From: Chionis minor
Lineage: Eukaryota; Chordata; Aves; Charadriiformes; Chionididae
Assembly: GCA_013398295.1 (NCBI GenBank)
Contig: VZSF01005551.1
Span: forward strand, 29,106 to 93,105
DNA length: 64,000 bases
Direction of reading: 5' to 3'
Positions 23,662 to 35,420 of this stretch are shown piece after piece. How positions within the stretch are numbered: the first letter of the stretch is position 1; each line of letters opens with the position of its first letter. The notes beneath the pieces were generated by a model. That model searched no databases. It worked only from the letters and a program-made list of their open reading frames with translations, and was not told where the DNA came from. Made by a program: the position numbers and the translations under genes.

Positions 23662-23827
23662 TGCAATTCATCATTAGGAAATGCTGGAAGTCTGACTGCT
23701 GACAGATGAGGATGCTCTGCACCATGCAGGATCAGACCTTTGGGCTGCAAACGAATTTTACTCAGCCCCAAAGCAGGACAGTGGCAGTGGGTGGCCATGG
23801 GGAATATGAATGTTGTCATCTACCCCA
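23662..23827. other. Spacer between opposed CR1 ends
   Basis: 166 bases of slightly GC-richer unique-looking sequence lie between the 5' ends of a minus-strand and a plus-strand CR1. I do not recognise it. Confidence 0.4.
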
Positions 23828-23904
23828 CAGCATGGGGGGGTGGAATTAGGTGAGTTTTAAAGGTCCGTTCCAAGCCAAACTGTTCTGTGATTCTACAATT
23901 CTGC
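23828..23904 (+). mobile_element. CR1 3' tail fragment
   Basis: Only about 77 bases of CR1 3' untranslated sequence remain: 'GGTGGAATTAGGTGAGTTTTAAAGG' type and 'CCAAGCCAAACTGTTCTGTGATTCT', then degenerate octamers. It belongs to the 2.5 kb group but is diverged. Confidence 0.65.
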
Positions 23905-24952
23905 AAATCTACCTGATGTAGTAACTAAGCAGAGTTACATTTTTCAAAATGTTCTCTGATTTTTATATCTTTGCCCCATGTGATGTGCAGACAGGAAATT
24001 CTAAAATAGCTGAAAAAAAAAGTAGAACAAAAGAGTGGTGTCAACTTATGCACCTAACAGTACCTTTTCCTCATTTGTCTTAGCTCATCAACCATCTTGG
24101 CCCAGGATGGTATAGGGACGTGCCTCCTGAAAGAGTGCCTGGGGAGAGTGATTGCAGAAGTGGCATTGTACTGTATCTGGGGAGGGTAGTCATGCTAAAG
24201 TTGCGTTTGAAAAATGGCACAGCTAGGCATTGTCCAGCAAAAGATTCAGATCTGATGTCATCAATGAAACAAACAAAAAAATATTGGTGCTTTTTTGTGG
24301 GTGCAATTCTGCTGTTGTTCATAATTGCAACAAAGGAGAAGGCTCTACTTCCTTATCTTCCCTGAAATGCTCCTGTCAAATAAGACAGCAGATGAGACCT
24401 GAGACCATAAAGTCTTTGGGCGAGCAGATAACAGCCTAGGCCTTTTACACCCTTCTCATATTCAAGCTCCAGCTTCCAAGCAGTTTTCCCGCCCTTACAT
24501 AAATAAATCAGGGCCCTAATAACAAGGAGGAAAACTGAGTTGGCATGGATCCAGGGGCTTGTCTGACTCACTCAGAGCCAAGACATGGTAAATTATTCTA
24601 CCTAGTGCTAAATATAAATAATAGCTTTCTTTGTGTGGAGGAGGAAGAGTCCTGTCCTGTTGGATAGGATAACTTTGTTTTCTAGCCCTGGCAAGATCAA
24701 AGTTGTGACCTTCTACATGTGACTCAGAAAGCAAAGGGGTCCAAATCTAATCTTATGAGTCTATAGGGAATGCTTTGACCCTCAGGAAATGAATTTTAAT
24801 CCAGATTTAATTTCTGTGTATGTCGTTGTTTGTTGTTCTCTTTCCTATTGGTAAGGGATTCCTGGTTTGTTTTCCTCCTTTTTTTTTTTCCCCTCCTCCC
24901 CCCCTCCCCCCCTTCTCTGATTAAGTATTTGTTCAAGTTCTGGTTTAGACCT
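23905..24952. other. Unique DNA up to the solo LTR
   Basis: No gene is supported. Overlapping short frames on both strands at 24080-24734 have no domain. The interval ends with a long pyrimidine tract at 24871-24918. Confidence 0.5.
24871..24918. repeat. Polypyrimidine tract (T11 then C-rich)
   Basis: T and C only, apart from the flanks. It contains an eleven-T run and then C runs of 4, 2, 7 and 7 separated by single T. The minus strand carries the matching G runs, enough for a quadruplex. The tract lies 35 bases upstream of the solo LTR. Confidence 0.9.
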
Positions 24953-25294
24953 TGTCCTGGTTTGAGGTAAAACAGGACAAATTTTGTTCAGTAACTCTGC
25001 TTTCTAACTAGGCCTCTTCTTACTGCTGAAATTAACAGCATATTGTGCAGAAAACTGCTCTTTCTCAGAGTGATAAGACCCATGTTTATAGCTGATGCCA
25101 AGGCACGGTATGCAGAGAGGCCCTTGCTTAGACTTATTGTGATAACGACCAAGGCCAGACACCTTGTTATTTGCCCTGTTGGAGGGCTGGAAGCAGAGAG
25201 GCGTAGAGGGGTCCCATCTGTGGGGAGGAGCAGACAGCACAGGTGACCCAAACTGACCAAACAGTGTATTCCATCCCATCTGCATCATGCTCAG

Positions 25295-25301
25295 TATAAA
25301 A
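25295..25301 (+). promoter_or_regulatory. LTR TATA box
   Basis: TATAAAA lies within the U3 part of the solo LTR, about 340 bases after its start and 360 before the ATTAAA signal, the usual arrangement for a retroviral promoter. It could still drive transcription rightwards. Confidence 0.75.
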
Positions 25302-25655
25302 GCTGAGGGATCAAAGGCTCAGCACTCCGTTGTTCCATGGTTCCGTTGTTTCAGTTGTTCCGGTTTTATCCGTTTCCCGTTTTACGGCTTCACCTTCTTC
25401 TCCGACTTGCTTGGGCTTTTGCTCTTGCTGGGACTCTTGCTTTCCTTCTTCAATGGCCAGCGTCCGAGGAGGACTCCATCGGTTCGTCTGCCTTTGATCC
25501 TGACCCGTGTGTTCCTGGATCCAGTTCCCTTCCGTCGCTGAGTCCGGTCTGGGACTTCCCAGTGCCTGCTGGTGACGTGATTGTCATCCTGGGAGCTTGA
25601 TACGGTTTTGTATATATTTCATTATTTTCTTTTGTTATTTTATTCTTTATATTTC

Positions 25656-25661
25656 ATTAAA
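25656..25661 (+). terminator. LTR polyadenylation signal (ATTAAA)
   Basis: The common variant hexamer sits in an AT-rich stretch 120 bases before the LTR end and downstream of the TATA box, as expected for the end of R. Confidence 0.65.
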
Positions 25662-25696
25662 GTAGTTTAGTTCTTACTAAACTAGTCTCTCTTCTT

Positions 25697-25725
25697 CTCT
25701 CTCTCCTGCTCGGCAGGAGAGAGAG
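25697..25725 (+). repeat. 13-bp perfect hairpin in LTR R/U5
   Basis: Left arm CTCTCTCTCCTGC, loop TCG, right arm GCAGGAGAGAGAG. An 8-bp version of the same stem is kept in the LTR fragment at 3447-3465, with a TGA loop. Confidence 0.9.
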
Positions 25726-25780
25726 AACATCTGTCGCTCGGCTTGCTTGGGCCGATCCGGCCCAAACCCTCGACAGACCT

Positions 25781-28700
25781 TCATCCCAGATTGGACACTA
25801 AGTGTTAATAGTGTGATGTCTGGCAGAGAAGAGAACACATAATCAGGCACATGCCTCTAGTACAAGGGAAACCCAGGAAGTTTTAGGTTTAAAGAGCACA
25901 CACAAAAAGTACCTTGCAGTAAACTTGGAAATGTTTTCTACAGGAAGAAGCTTCAGAAAAGCCTGATCCAAAATTTAAGTTCCTTGCTGCTTCAGTATGT
26001 TTGTGTTTTCATTGAAATCTCATTTAGTTCACTGTGCACCTATTGGTGTGTGTGCGCATGTGTTTCTGTCTGCGCCTAGGTAGGCGGCTTTACCATGTCT
26101 CTGGGCATAGTGGACAGATGGAAAGTGCGAAGAAGGGACCTTGAAAGTAGCATCTTTCAAGACAGAAAATTAACGAAGGTTTGTGTTAGATTATTTTTAC
26201 CAAAAAAGTTAAATAGATGTAAAACAGCCTGTTTTGTTTTGTTTTTTTAAGAAGGTGAGTCTATGATCTTTTGACAATGTTGTACAGTGACTATAAAACA
26301 GATTGTGAAGTGGATGGTATGAAATCAGAAGGCGAGAAGCACTGGGGAGAGCAATGAGAGCAATCATTAAGGAAAACAGAGAGTGTTAGAAGAAAAATGT
26401 GTGTGCAAAACCAAGTGCTATTTAGTAATAGGCACAGCAGGAGTAAAAAGACCTGCAGTATATTGCTGAATAAGGAGCTTCACAAAGGGATTAAGGGAAA
26501 CAAATCAGCTTAGCACAAATATAAAATATTAGAGTAGGATGGTGAAAACATAAACATCAAATGAGGGTTTACATAAGTGTATGTCCATCCCTCATCCATC
26601 TATCTGTTTATGTAGACACAAACAGGGCACAATAAATTTTTTAAAATGCAGGAAATTTTGCAAATGTTTAAAATGCAATTAACTGAAAAAGATGGGCCAG
26701 CAGGGAACCCTATCATCATTTAGTATAGTCAAGCTGTCTACATTGCAATTTGGCAGCTAGCAGCAGCAGGAATGGAGCAAGGTAGTCTATAAGGACTTGC
26801 CCATGCTCACAGGGAAACGAGAGCACACTCAGATTTGCAGATGATGTTATAAAAGGAATGCAAGGGCTGCAGTCCAATTTATTCCTTTTTTTTTTTTTTC
26901 CCCACTTCCAATAGGTGTGAAACTACTGAGCCATTCTACAGTCTAGCTGTCTGTTCCCACAAAACATGGAGCCCTTGTAGAAAACCATGTTCCTTTTGTT
27001 GTGAAACATCAATTCAATAAAACTAGGATTTTCTCAATAGAGGAGAAAAAAACTGGAATAATTTTTCAGGTAAGTAAGCATTGGAGAAAATTTCAGCAAT
27101 AATTGAAAAAATAATTTCAGCTTTTCTTAAATGAAAAATGATGTTTCTACATCTTAAAAACACATTTATCTTATACTACTGCATTTAAAATGTTCAATGT
27201 AGAACTAATAAAAATTTAAATGAAAAATTCAAGTGATCAAAAAGGAAAAAAAAAGGAATAACATAAAACTGTTTTTTTCCTCATCCTACACCTCCATAAT
27301 TGTTGTGTTTTTTTCTTCTGGGACTGTCTTAATAATAATATGTCTTCTGAATTTAGGATAGAAAGTTTTCAGGATGAAAAATTTGGGGGCTTTTTTAGAT
27401 TCACATCTTTTCACAGAAAAAAATGGCTTTTACACACTTCAAATCTCCACCTACTGTTGTACAGATAGCAGCTATTATTCTCCATAGTAGTGTTAGTAAG
27501 TGAATCACAGAGAAGAAAACTGATATAGGCATAAAGTCATACACATCTATGGTGCAAGGTATTAATAAAAATCCGGTTAGAAAAAAAGCTGGTGACGCTT
27601 TTTTGTATTGATGATTAAAAAAACTGAACTCATTGAAAAATCAGAATTGGGGGGAGGAAACATGAGACATGCTTTTTACAAGGGGTGGTATGTCACTGTG
27701 GGTTCTTCCTTTTTTTACGAATCTCAGAAACTTCACAAAAAACACAGGTCTCAAGTAGAAGTGCAGCGTTATGGAAAAGTAAAAAGCTTAAGAATAAGTC
27801 AATAAAATAGAACAAAAAATAAAAAATCTATTTTGAATGGGAAATGCCAAATCAAAACATAATGTCACTTCCTCTTTGAAATCTTAGGGATCTTTCTTCT
27901 CAACAAAAAAAATTCAATATTTTTGTAACCTAAAATTAGGACAAAAAAATAAATGTCAAATATCATGTTTTATACCAGATTTAAAGTTATGATAAGGAAT
28001 GTGTATGTGGAGTATTGACCTCTAGTACCTTCTCCATTTACAAAAAACAAAATAAAAAGTTAAACTTTGAGAGCGTTACCTCAGCTATTCTATAAAGGGT
28101 AACAATAACAGTAATACCATCACAGTCAGTATCATACAATTCATTACCAAATCAGAACAAATCCAATATAATGCAACGTGTTCTCCACATCACTGTGCTC
28201 AAGGAAATGGTAACTGTAGATAAAAACATTGTAAGTCAGAGCTTCGTACCTTTAAAATGCAATATCACTGTAAGTATCATAACAAGACAGAAGACAGCAT
28301 CCCCTGAAATTCCTGACAATGTCCCTTAGATAGGAAAGAAAGTGAAAAGTTGTAAAGCTGGCTGACTACAGTATCAACGTTCAATGTCTGGTTTTAAAGA
28401 AGCACAAAAACTTTGGCTTCATGTATATATTTCAGGTCTGAAAATTTGACTTAAAGCAGCTTATGAAGGAATGATGAATCAAAATCAATATAATGCAGAA
28501 GCTATTTGAGCAAATGAAGTCTCAGTGGGAGCAGTAGAAATATATAAAGAGATAGATTTATGCAACTAAGCAGCCCATCAAGCTAACCTATTAATCCATA
28601 TTTGTGTTGAGTACTTAACTTACTGATTTTTTTCCCCCCCACAATGCTCATTGTTTTGACATCTGGATACAGCACAGCTGCACAAGAAAATAGAGAACTG

Positions 28701-29269
28701 CTCAGAAAAGTATAGAGTACTAAATTACTACTTCTGCTACTGCATAAAGACAAAACGCCTGCCATAACAAAATCTTTACACTGCCCTGATAATATTAACA
28801 CAGATGAAATCAAGTACCTGCATTTCTGACAGATCACTAAAGCTGCATAGTGGAAAACAAGTGTTGCAGATGAAGGGCGTCTTCTGAAAGTCTGCTTTCA
28901 CCACAACTGAAATAAGAACAACCAAGCCAGGAGAATCCTGAGCTGTTATGTCAAGCATGAGGGCTTTTTCAGACGTTTTTCTTTGCTGAATTCATGTAAA
29001 CAAGAATCCATCTCCTGTTCTGGTATTCTAGGGTTTTTCCTGTAAGAGATGAAAAATAAAAGGCACTTTTATTAGTTGGTGTAAAAAGTTTGAAATATCT
29101 GAAATCAGATACGCAGAGAACATAGATCTTAGCAGAACAAGGCCCTAATTAGACCCGTGTAAGGTCCTGAAGGAAGAGAACCGTATTGTCACTAAGGCAC
29201 TGTTTGAGATAATAATTTATACAAAAACAGAGATAAAGGACTGATGTTAAAGAAAGGATTAATCTATAA
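25781..29269. other. Unique AT-rich DNA, no gene seen
   Basis: No interspersed repeat or credible coding frame is present. The stretch is rich in A and T homopolymers, and a short TG patch lies at about 26044-26062. Confidence 0.55.
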
Positions 29270-29395
29270 GCAGTTCAGACAGAATTTCTTTATGTGGAGG
29301 GTTACTGAATAATGGAACAAATTGTCAAAGGCAGTGATAGAAGCAAGTGTGAATTATTCTGACACATTTCTGGAGGAGAGAATTGGAGAGTAGAG
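29270..29395 (+). mobile_element. Ancient CR1/L3-like LINE scrap
   Basis: One frame read through a stop gives F-R-Q-N-F-F-M-W-R-V-T-E, stop, W-N-K-L-S-K-A-V-I-E-A-S. This matches the conserved C-terminal pattern of CR1-clade ORF2 (N-F-F-x-x-R-V-V-x-x-W-N-x-L-P-x-x-V-V-E-A). No 3' tail or flanking element remains. It is clearly older than the other copies and could be a CR1, L3 or L2 relic. Confidence 0.6.
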
Positions 29396-29586
29396 TTGCG
29401 AGCTAGATTTCCAAGATGATAAATGGTGATATATGAATTGATTTAATTTCAAGCTGGGGAGGCTAAGGGGTGGAAGGAACTGCATTAAAAAGTCCCAAGG
29501 TTTGTTATGGGAGATCTTAATGGACCATGTGTTTCTCCTGGTTCCCTTAAAAGTTCCTTTACGCTATTATAAGGCAAAGTTTTTTA

Positions 29587-29613
29587 AATATATTATATAT
29601 ATATTATATATAG
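29587..29613. repeat. TA microsatellite
   Basis: AT-only stretch of interrupted TA dinucleotides. Confidence 0.85.
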
Positions 29614-31762
29614 TTGATTATGAAAAGGACTACAAAACATCACAAAGGATCACAAAACATACAGTGCTTCTCTTTGTACAGACTGTTTCTACTGAAATAG
29701 ATTTGTAGATATCATCTGAGAACTTCAAGGATATAAACAGAGAAATGCATGCACTAAAAAAAAAAAATAAAAAAAACCACACTAGATAGGCAAAGCACTA
29801 AAAAATTATTTCAAGTCTAATATGGGTAGCTCTGTGGTGATACTGTCACTTCTGTGCAAGCTATTACCACCATCACTAATAGGTTTGCAGGTTTTCTTAA
29901 TATTATAAGAGGTTGTACACAAAATGGCCTAGAATGTTTCATTTCAAAAAAGAACACATTATTATTATTATTTAAAGTTAAACCAGAAGCACTATAGGTT
30001 AATGGCTTTCGTATACAGATTGACGAAGGAGCAGAAAATGGGACAATAATTTGGCTCCTCTGAAAGCTTAGAGGTCCACTAACAATAATGAAAACTTTAG
30101 CTGGAAGAAAATAAAACTTGAACACTTTGCTTAGAAGTAAATTAAAATTTGATATGCACCTGATCGAAACTGACTGTCTTCCCAGTCCTGAAGTCAAAAT
30201 AATGCTTTCTAATAAAAGTTCTGCTTAAACAGAAATTGCACATTAAAAAGAACAATACATATATCATGTTAAGCCATGGAATAAAAGTCTGCCATAAACA
30301 TACTGTTCATCTATTTTTATTTCTTCTTAAAATAGTTATGCTGGTGTTGATTTTTTCCTTAGGATGTTTCTGGCATATAGCTCACATTCACTGGGAGAAG
30401 GTATTTTAGCACAGACATGTCACTACTACAACTTCTGTGAAACTAAATATGACTGTGTCACAGAGGATTGCCCAAAATCTAATGAAGTCTGAGTGAGAGA
30501 ATGCATGGCTGTGCAATTCTTGCCTGAATCATCCTTCTGTTGAATGTATATAACAAAATCCAGGGAGTCCAAATTTCTCACACGGAAATTAAAATTATGG
30601 CTCTGTTGAGGGCTGTGTGCATTTTTTGGTTCTCATATCAGGTTTCCTACAATGCCATGAAATGCTTTTAAGTAGGCAAAACAAATTCACTACCAATCTG
30701 TACTTATTATGAAAGAAACCTGTTAAATTTAGCAATGTTATATCGTGGAATCCAGAAAATGATCTAATTCTCCAAATTACTAAGGGAGGCCTCCTTGCTT
30801 AATCACAAGGAACGTGGAGCAAAACTACCATAAAAATGAACCAGTGCATCCCAGACTAGAAAAGCAGCAGATTGCTTAAGCATCTCCTTGAATTCTTTCA
30901 CAAGCCATCTTCGGTGACAGAGATGGGAAGGATGGGCTTCAGGACTTCTGCACGGTTTTGTGGGCTCTGGAGAAGTCTCCTTAGATCTGAGGTAGGTCTA
31001 ATGAGTCGGGCTCACAATCTAGGGCAGCTAAAGAGGACAGCGATCATTAAATACAATTCCAAATGTATGTGTTGGTATCCCATATAAATTTATTCCACTA
31101 CTGAAAATATATGCTTTTTAGTGGAGTATAAGCTTTTGTTCTAAACCTGTTCTGATAATAGGTACAACTGGATCACCTGACACATGTGAGGTTTTCTGGT
31201 CTCCTGAGGCTGACAGTTCCACTACTCTGCCATGCAAAGACAAATTTCTAGAGACCATCTAACCCAACAGACTGTCAGATGTTCAAGAGTCTGTTGGACA
31301 ATCAACTAATAAAGTGAAAGCACTCAATAGAAGATGAATAGAATTAGATATTGTAATGAGGCAACTTGATTAAATGCCATCAGTGCCTCTTAAATATACT
31401 TGTGTTCTTTCTTCACAAGCATTGAATAGACAGAATACTTCCTACTTTTTTCCTCTACATTTGTTTACAAAACAAATAGGCCCACCTATTAGTTGCTCCT
31501 CTAACCACAGCCATTCCTAAGGAGACTTCCAAGTGAGCTGATTCAACCATGGATTGTCCTTAAGGCCTGACCCGGCGACAGTAACACCAAGGATCAGGGA
31601 AACTAAAATAGAATGGGACTGTCCTTCCCCAAGCCCCTTCATACAGGTTTTTGCTCTCTTTATGGATATATTTCCATATCCCAGTGAAACCCATTATCTA
31701 GTCATTATTTATCATATCAAACATCCCTTTTTAATTTCTACTTCAATAGATATTTTTTGTTG

Positions 31763-31782
31763 GTTTTTGTTTTTGTTTTTGT
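31763..31782. repeat. (GTTTTT)n short tandem repeat
   Basis: Three units of a T-rich hexamer, shortly before a C-rich stretch (31790-31806). Confidence 0.8.
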
Positions 31783-32574
31783 TCCGTACCCTCCACCCCT
31801 CCCCTCTGTTTTTATAAAGTTACACAACCTTTAGGGAAAAGGGAAGTTGTTTACAATTTGTAATTATGGTACTAAAAAAGAAATCAAACCACAAATTCAT
31901 TGCAGAGTGTTTGATCCAGAATATTGTTAGAAACATAATTAATAGCTGAAAGCATTTGAAACAACACTCATCAACTTAGTTGTCAGACACCCAGAAATAT
32001 ACAAACACAGAGCTTTTTAAGCTTTAATGTCTTGCTATTTGCTTTCCATTTCAGTATTCGAAGAGTTAATTTAGTGGATCATTTTGGGTTTTGCTATAAA
32101 GGAAAACAGAAATTATCACCACTTTGTAATCTCAAAATACTATATCTGTTTAAGTGTTGTTGATAGAGAAACATGTTGAGTTTCACTGAAGGCTTTTACT
32201 TTGCAACCTCCAGATATTCAGAGGGCCTTCAGACCTAGGAAATACAAGTGGAACAAAACATGCAGATTGGTATCACCCACTGAGTAGTGAGCTACCTACC
32301 TACCTAAATAGGATTTGAACTATATGGCAGCAGCACTGTTTTTCATGTGCTTCTCTGGCTGGTGCAAACCAATGGAGCTCTGTGCAGTACAATGTCAACT
32401 TGTAGGGTTTTGGACACCAGCAGAATACTTTTCTTCACTGTTTCCTTGCAAGTCTCTCCACTCTTGGTTTCCATACTTTTTGTTGTACCTGGAAAAAAAA
32501 AATGAAGTTAGTACCATGAGGCTTCCTACTGTTTATCATTGCTGATCCATTCCCACTCTGGTACTTTTACTAAT

Positions 32575-32592
32575 TTGTTGTTGTTGTTGTTG
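32575..32592. repeat. (TTG)6 microsatellite
   Basis: Six perfect TTG units in T-rich surroundings. Confidence 0.9.
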
Positions 32593-35401
32593 TCATTTAT
32601 TTTGTTTTATTTTCTTTTGAATTCAGACTATACATGGGTACGTCCATTTTAACAAGCCCCAGTTGTTCAGAAGGATTATTTTCTGCTCTTTTACTTTCTT
32701 CCTTTTGCCCATACTTTCTGGGTTTTTCACATCACAATAGTACGTCTTCGTGGAAGAGGGTCTCAATGCACACAAGATAAGTGTCATAGTCCATGAATCG
32801 ATATGGCATAGATATGAATAGCTTAAGTTTGTACCTGTTATGTTCGTGAAGGCTTGATGTTGCTAAGACTATACTGAGGTTGGAAAATGTCTGTTTTTCC
32901 AGGTCCAGTGCAATACTAGAGAACCAAAGCAAGAGAAAGGTTTGGCACAATGTTCAGGTACAGAAGCCAGGCTAAATACTGTAAACACAGAATAAGATCG
33001 AGGGTGGATCTCCTAGTGTCCAGATACCATTGTTTCACACACAGACTAGAGAATGACAAAGTGTTTTTTCCTTCTCTGTTACTTATCCTCTGTAACACCC
33101 ATGGTGTTTTCAAGGCAATGGAAGTTCATCTGGGCTCTACAGTGTTGATCCACTTCTGCAAGAAGACCATAGGTATAAGCAATATCTTTGTGCTTGTGTC
33201 ACATGCAGGCACCGCCATGGAAGAGCGGTTTTCTTTGGGCTGCTCTGTCCAGGTCTGCCCTGCACACATGGTAGGTCTGTCCTGCTGCTGGAGTTGTACA
33301 TCCATTCAGGATTGCCTCCAATTTTCAAACCTTTGAAGTCTGAATTATAAAAACAGAGAAGGGGAGGGAAACTAGAAAAAAGAAAATGTTCTAAAGAAAT
33401 TTTCGCTCTTTAATTTTGAAATGTATTTTGTCTGCTTCTTCAGCAGCATTCTTGATATCAGTGTTCTGTCACAAAAATCTGTATTGTGAATGGGGTTGTA
33501 GGGCTTGTACTTAATTTACAGATTAGACATGCCAGGTATACCAGTCTAACTGATCATCATATGTTTCTTACTCATTTCCATTTCAGTTCATCTTAAAATT
33601 GCCCTTGTATTCAGAGGATTAGAAAACTGACATTATTTAGACTGGGCTTCAGTCAATTAAGTATATGAAAAGTACAGTGATTCAGGAATTTCACCTTCTA
33701 TAAACCAGCTAAACTTTAATCATCTCCTAAGCTCAGCATAACTAGTAATCTTTAAAATGTGGATGTCTCTTGCCTTTCTCAGAATGCTCTGTTTCAGTGC
33801 GTCACAGAGATGCTGTTAAAGCTCAAACTGTGGTTAAAATTCAGTTGCCAGACAAGTTTGACTCCTATAGAAGTACATTAACGATCATCTTGTGTGTAAG
33901 TAAAAATGATACAAGTGTTCCATTGGGATTTGAGATAAACATATGGCTGAAAGGCTTTCTACTCCTGCAGCAAACTGATGTGCTCCTGTCTGTTATTAAA
34001 TACAAGCAGATATTGTTATACAACAAAGGCAGGAGTCAGGTTACCTTCTGCCTCTGCCATCCTCCCCACAAGAAAGCAGGAAAACAGTGAGAGCTTTCTA
34101 GCTCCTCTGTCTGTTAAACAGAAAAGCTGGGGTCTAAACATCCTGATGCCTCAGTAAGACACTAAGAGGGGTCTAAACCAATTAACAGAAAACTCCAGCT
34201 GGTGTCTTTACTAATTCTAGTCCAGACTCTGGCTGTCTGTACTGGAAGTAACAGAGAAAATCCCACAAGCCTGTTAACGTGCCTTCTGTGGGAGTCAGCC
34301 ATGCCCAGTGGACTTGCCGAATCTTGTGTACGTTTTGAAGAGCTATTGCAATAGGTAAGAAACCATGTTGACCACTGAGGCTGGAATACACATTCCTTGT
34401 CCTCCATGCTCTGTGGGACCTGAGTGTCAGTGGAGGAAGTCTTTTTTTCCCATTGTTTCTGCCTCTAGCTCTACAACTGGCTTTAATAACAAGCTGAGTT
34501 GCATGACTACTAGGTCTTCCTGGAGCTACGATCCTATACAAACAACTCCAGCAGACTGGAAAAATGATTAATAAGGTGATAAAGAATGAGTTTCCTTGTC
34601 TTTTTAAAAAGATATTTCTTACTGAGTGAGTGCAATTGGGATACCACAGAATCTCTGAGAACTACGAAATGTGGCAGAAAGACTTTTCATTTCCTATTTT
34701 TTACTTGATTTAATGACTATATTTCTTTCAGAAATGGACCAAGGCACAGGTACTCATGTCATTGTAACTAGGTGCTCTGTAGTGGGTGCTACCTTTTGAA
34801 TACACTATGGAGTTGAGCTGTATGAAAAATAGTATCTGAATGAAAGTGAAGTTTCTCATAGCACCAAGACTTAAAGAAACAATTCTGGCCCCTTTAACCT
34901 TCTTTATTTGGTTTACTCTCATTTATAGCTTGGGCATTATTCATGATGATCTTTCAACCAGAAAGATTCTGCTACCAAACTTGCAAATAAAAGACAAACT
35001 GTACACAGTGAGAAACATTTTGTACCAATTATTTTAGCCCAAGAGGTTTGCAAGAGGTCAATATAAAACTGTTCTGCTGAAGTAGTTTCCTGCATGAGGA
35101 TTACAGGCTAGCCTTGCAAATCACTGTCTACCTATCACTGCCTTTGCATCTGAATTATCCTAAGAACACTGCAAATTTTCTGTATAAATAACACTCAAGG
35201 CTGTCTTCTTCTAGCTGACTTCATTCCCTTTCTCAGCACAAGTTTTTATTTTGTTTTTGACTTGCATGTTCTCACCTCTGTGACTCCAGTGAGTCAATTC
35301 CCTAATTTGCTACCTAAACTCCATTATAATGTGTCAAATCTGTAAATCAACAGAGGCAGGAGACCATGAGGGGGATAGAGGGAGCAGGAGGACAGAACAA
35401 T

Positions 35402-35420
35402 ATGCAAATAGTATGCAAAT
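35402..35420 (+). promoter_or_regulatory. Tandem pair of ATGCAAAT octamers
   Basis: Two exact ATGCAAAT octamers (35402-35409 and 35413-35420) sit in an 11-bp direct repeat, one helical turn apart. The octamer is the classical POU/OCT binding site. No promoter is visible nearby, so a regulatory role is only possible. Confidence 0.35.

Larger units (their letters stand above)
24953..25775 (+). mobile_element. Solo LTR of an endogenous retrovirus, well preserved
   Basis: An 823-bp solo LTR. It opens with TGTCCTGGTTTGAGG, closes with CAAACCCTCGACA, and is flanked on both sides by the 5-bp duplication GACCT (24948-24952 and 25776-25780). The termini form an imperfect inverted repeat. Internal signals are in order: TATAAAA at 25295, ATTAAA at 25656, and a 13-bp hairpin at 25697-25725 in R/U5. 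It is CpG-rich compared with the flanking DNA (for example 25360-25560), which suggests relatively recent insertion. The interior and second LTR were lost by LTR-LTR recombination. A 5-bp duplication fits several ERV classes, including ERVL-like ones, so I do not name the class. The open frames inside are not retroviral genes. Homologous copies occur antisense at 9915 and 3393. Confidence 0.93.

Noticed and set aside
25004..25600. Overlapping frames of 67-94 codons on both strands
   Set aside because: They lie wholly inside the solo LTR and arise from its higher GC content. They are not retroviral gene remnants.
32950..33336. 128-codon plus-strand frame
   Set aside because: Begins inside an antisense frame, has no domain I know, and has no initiation context of note.
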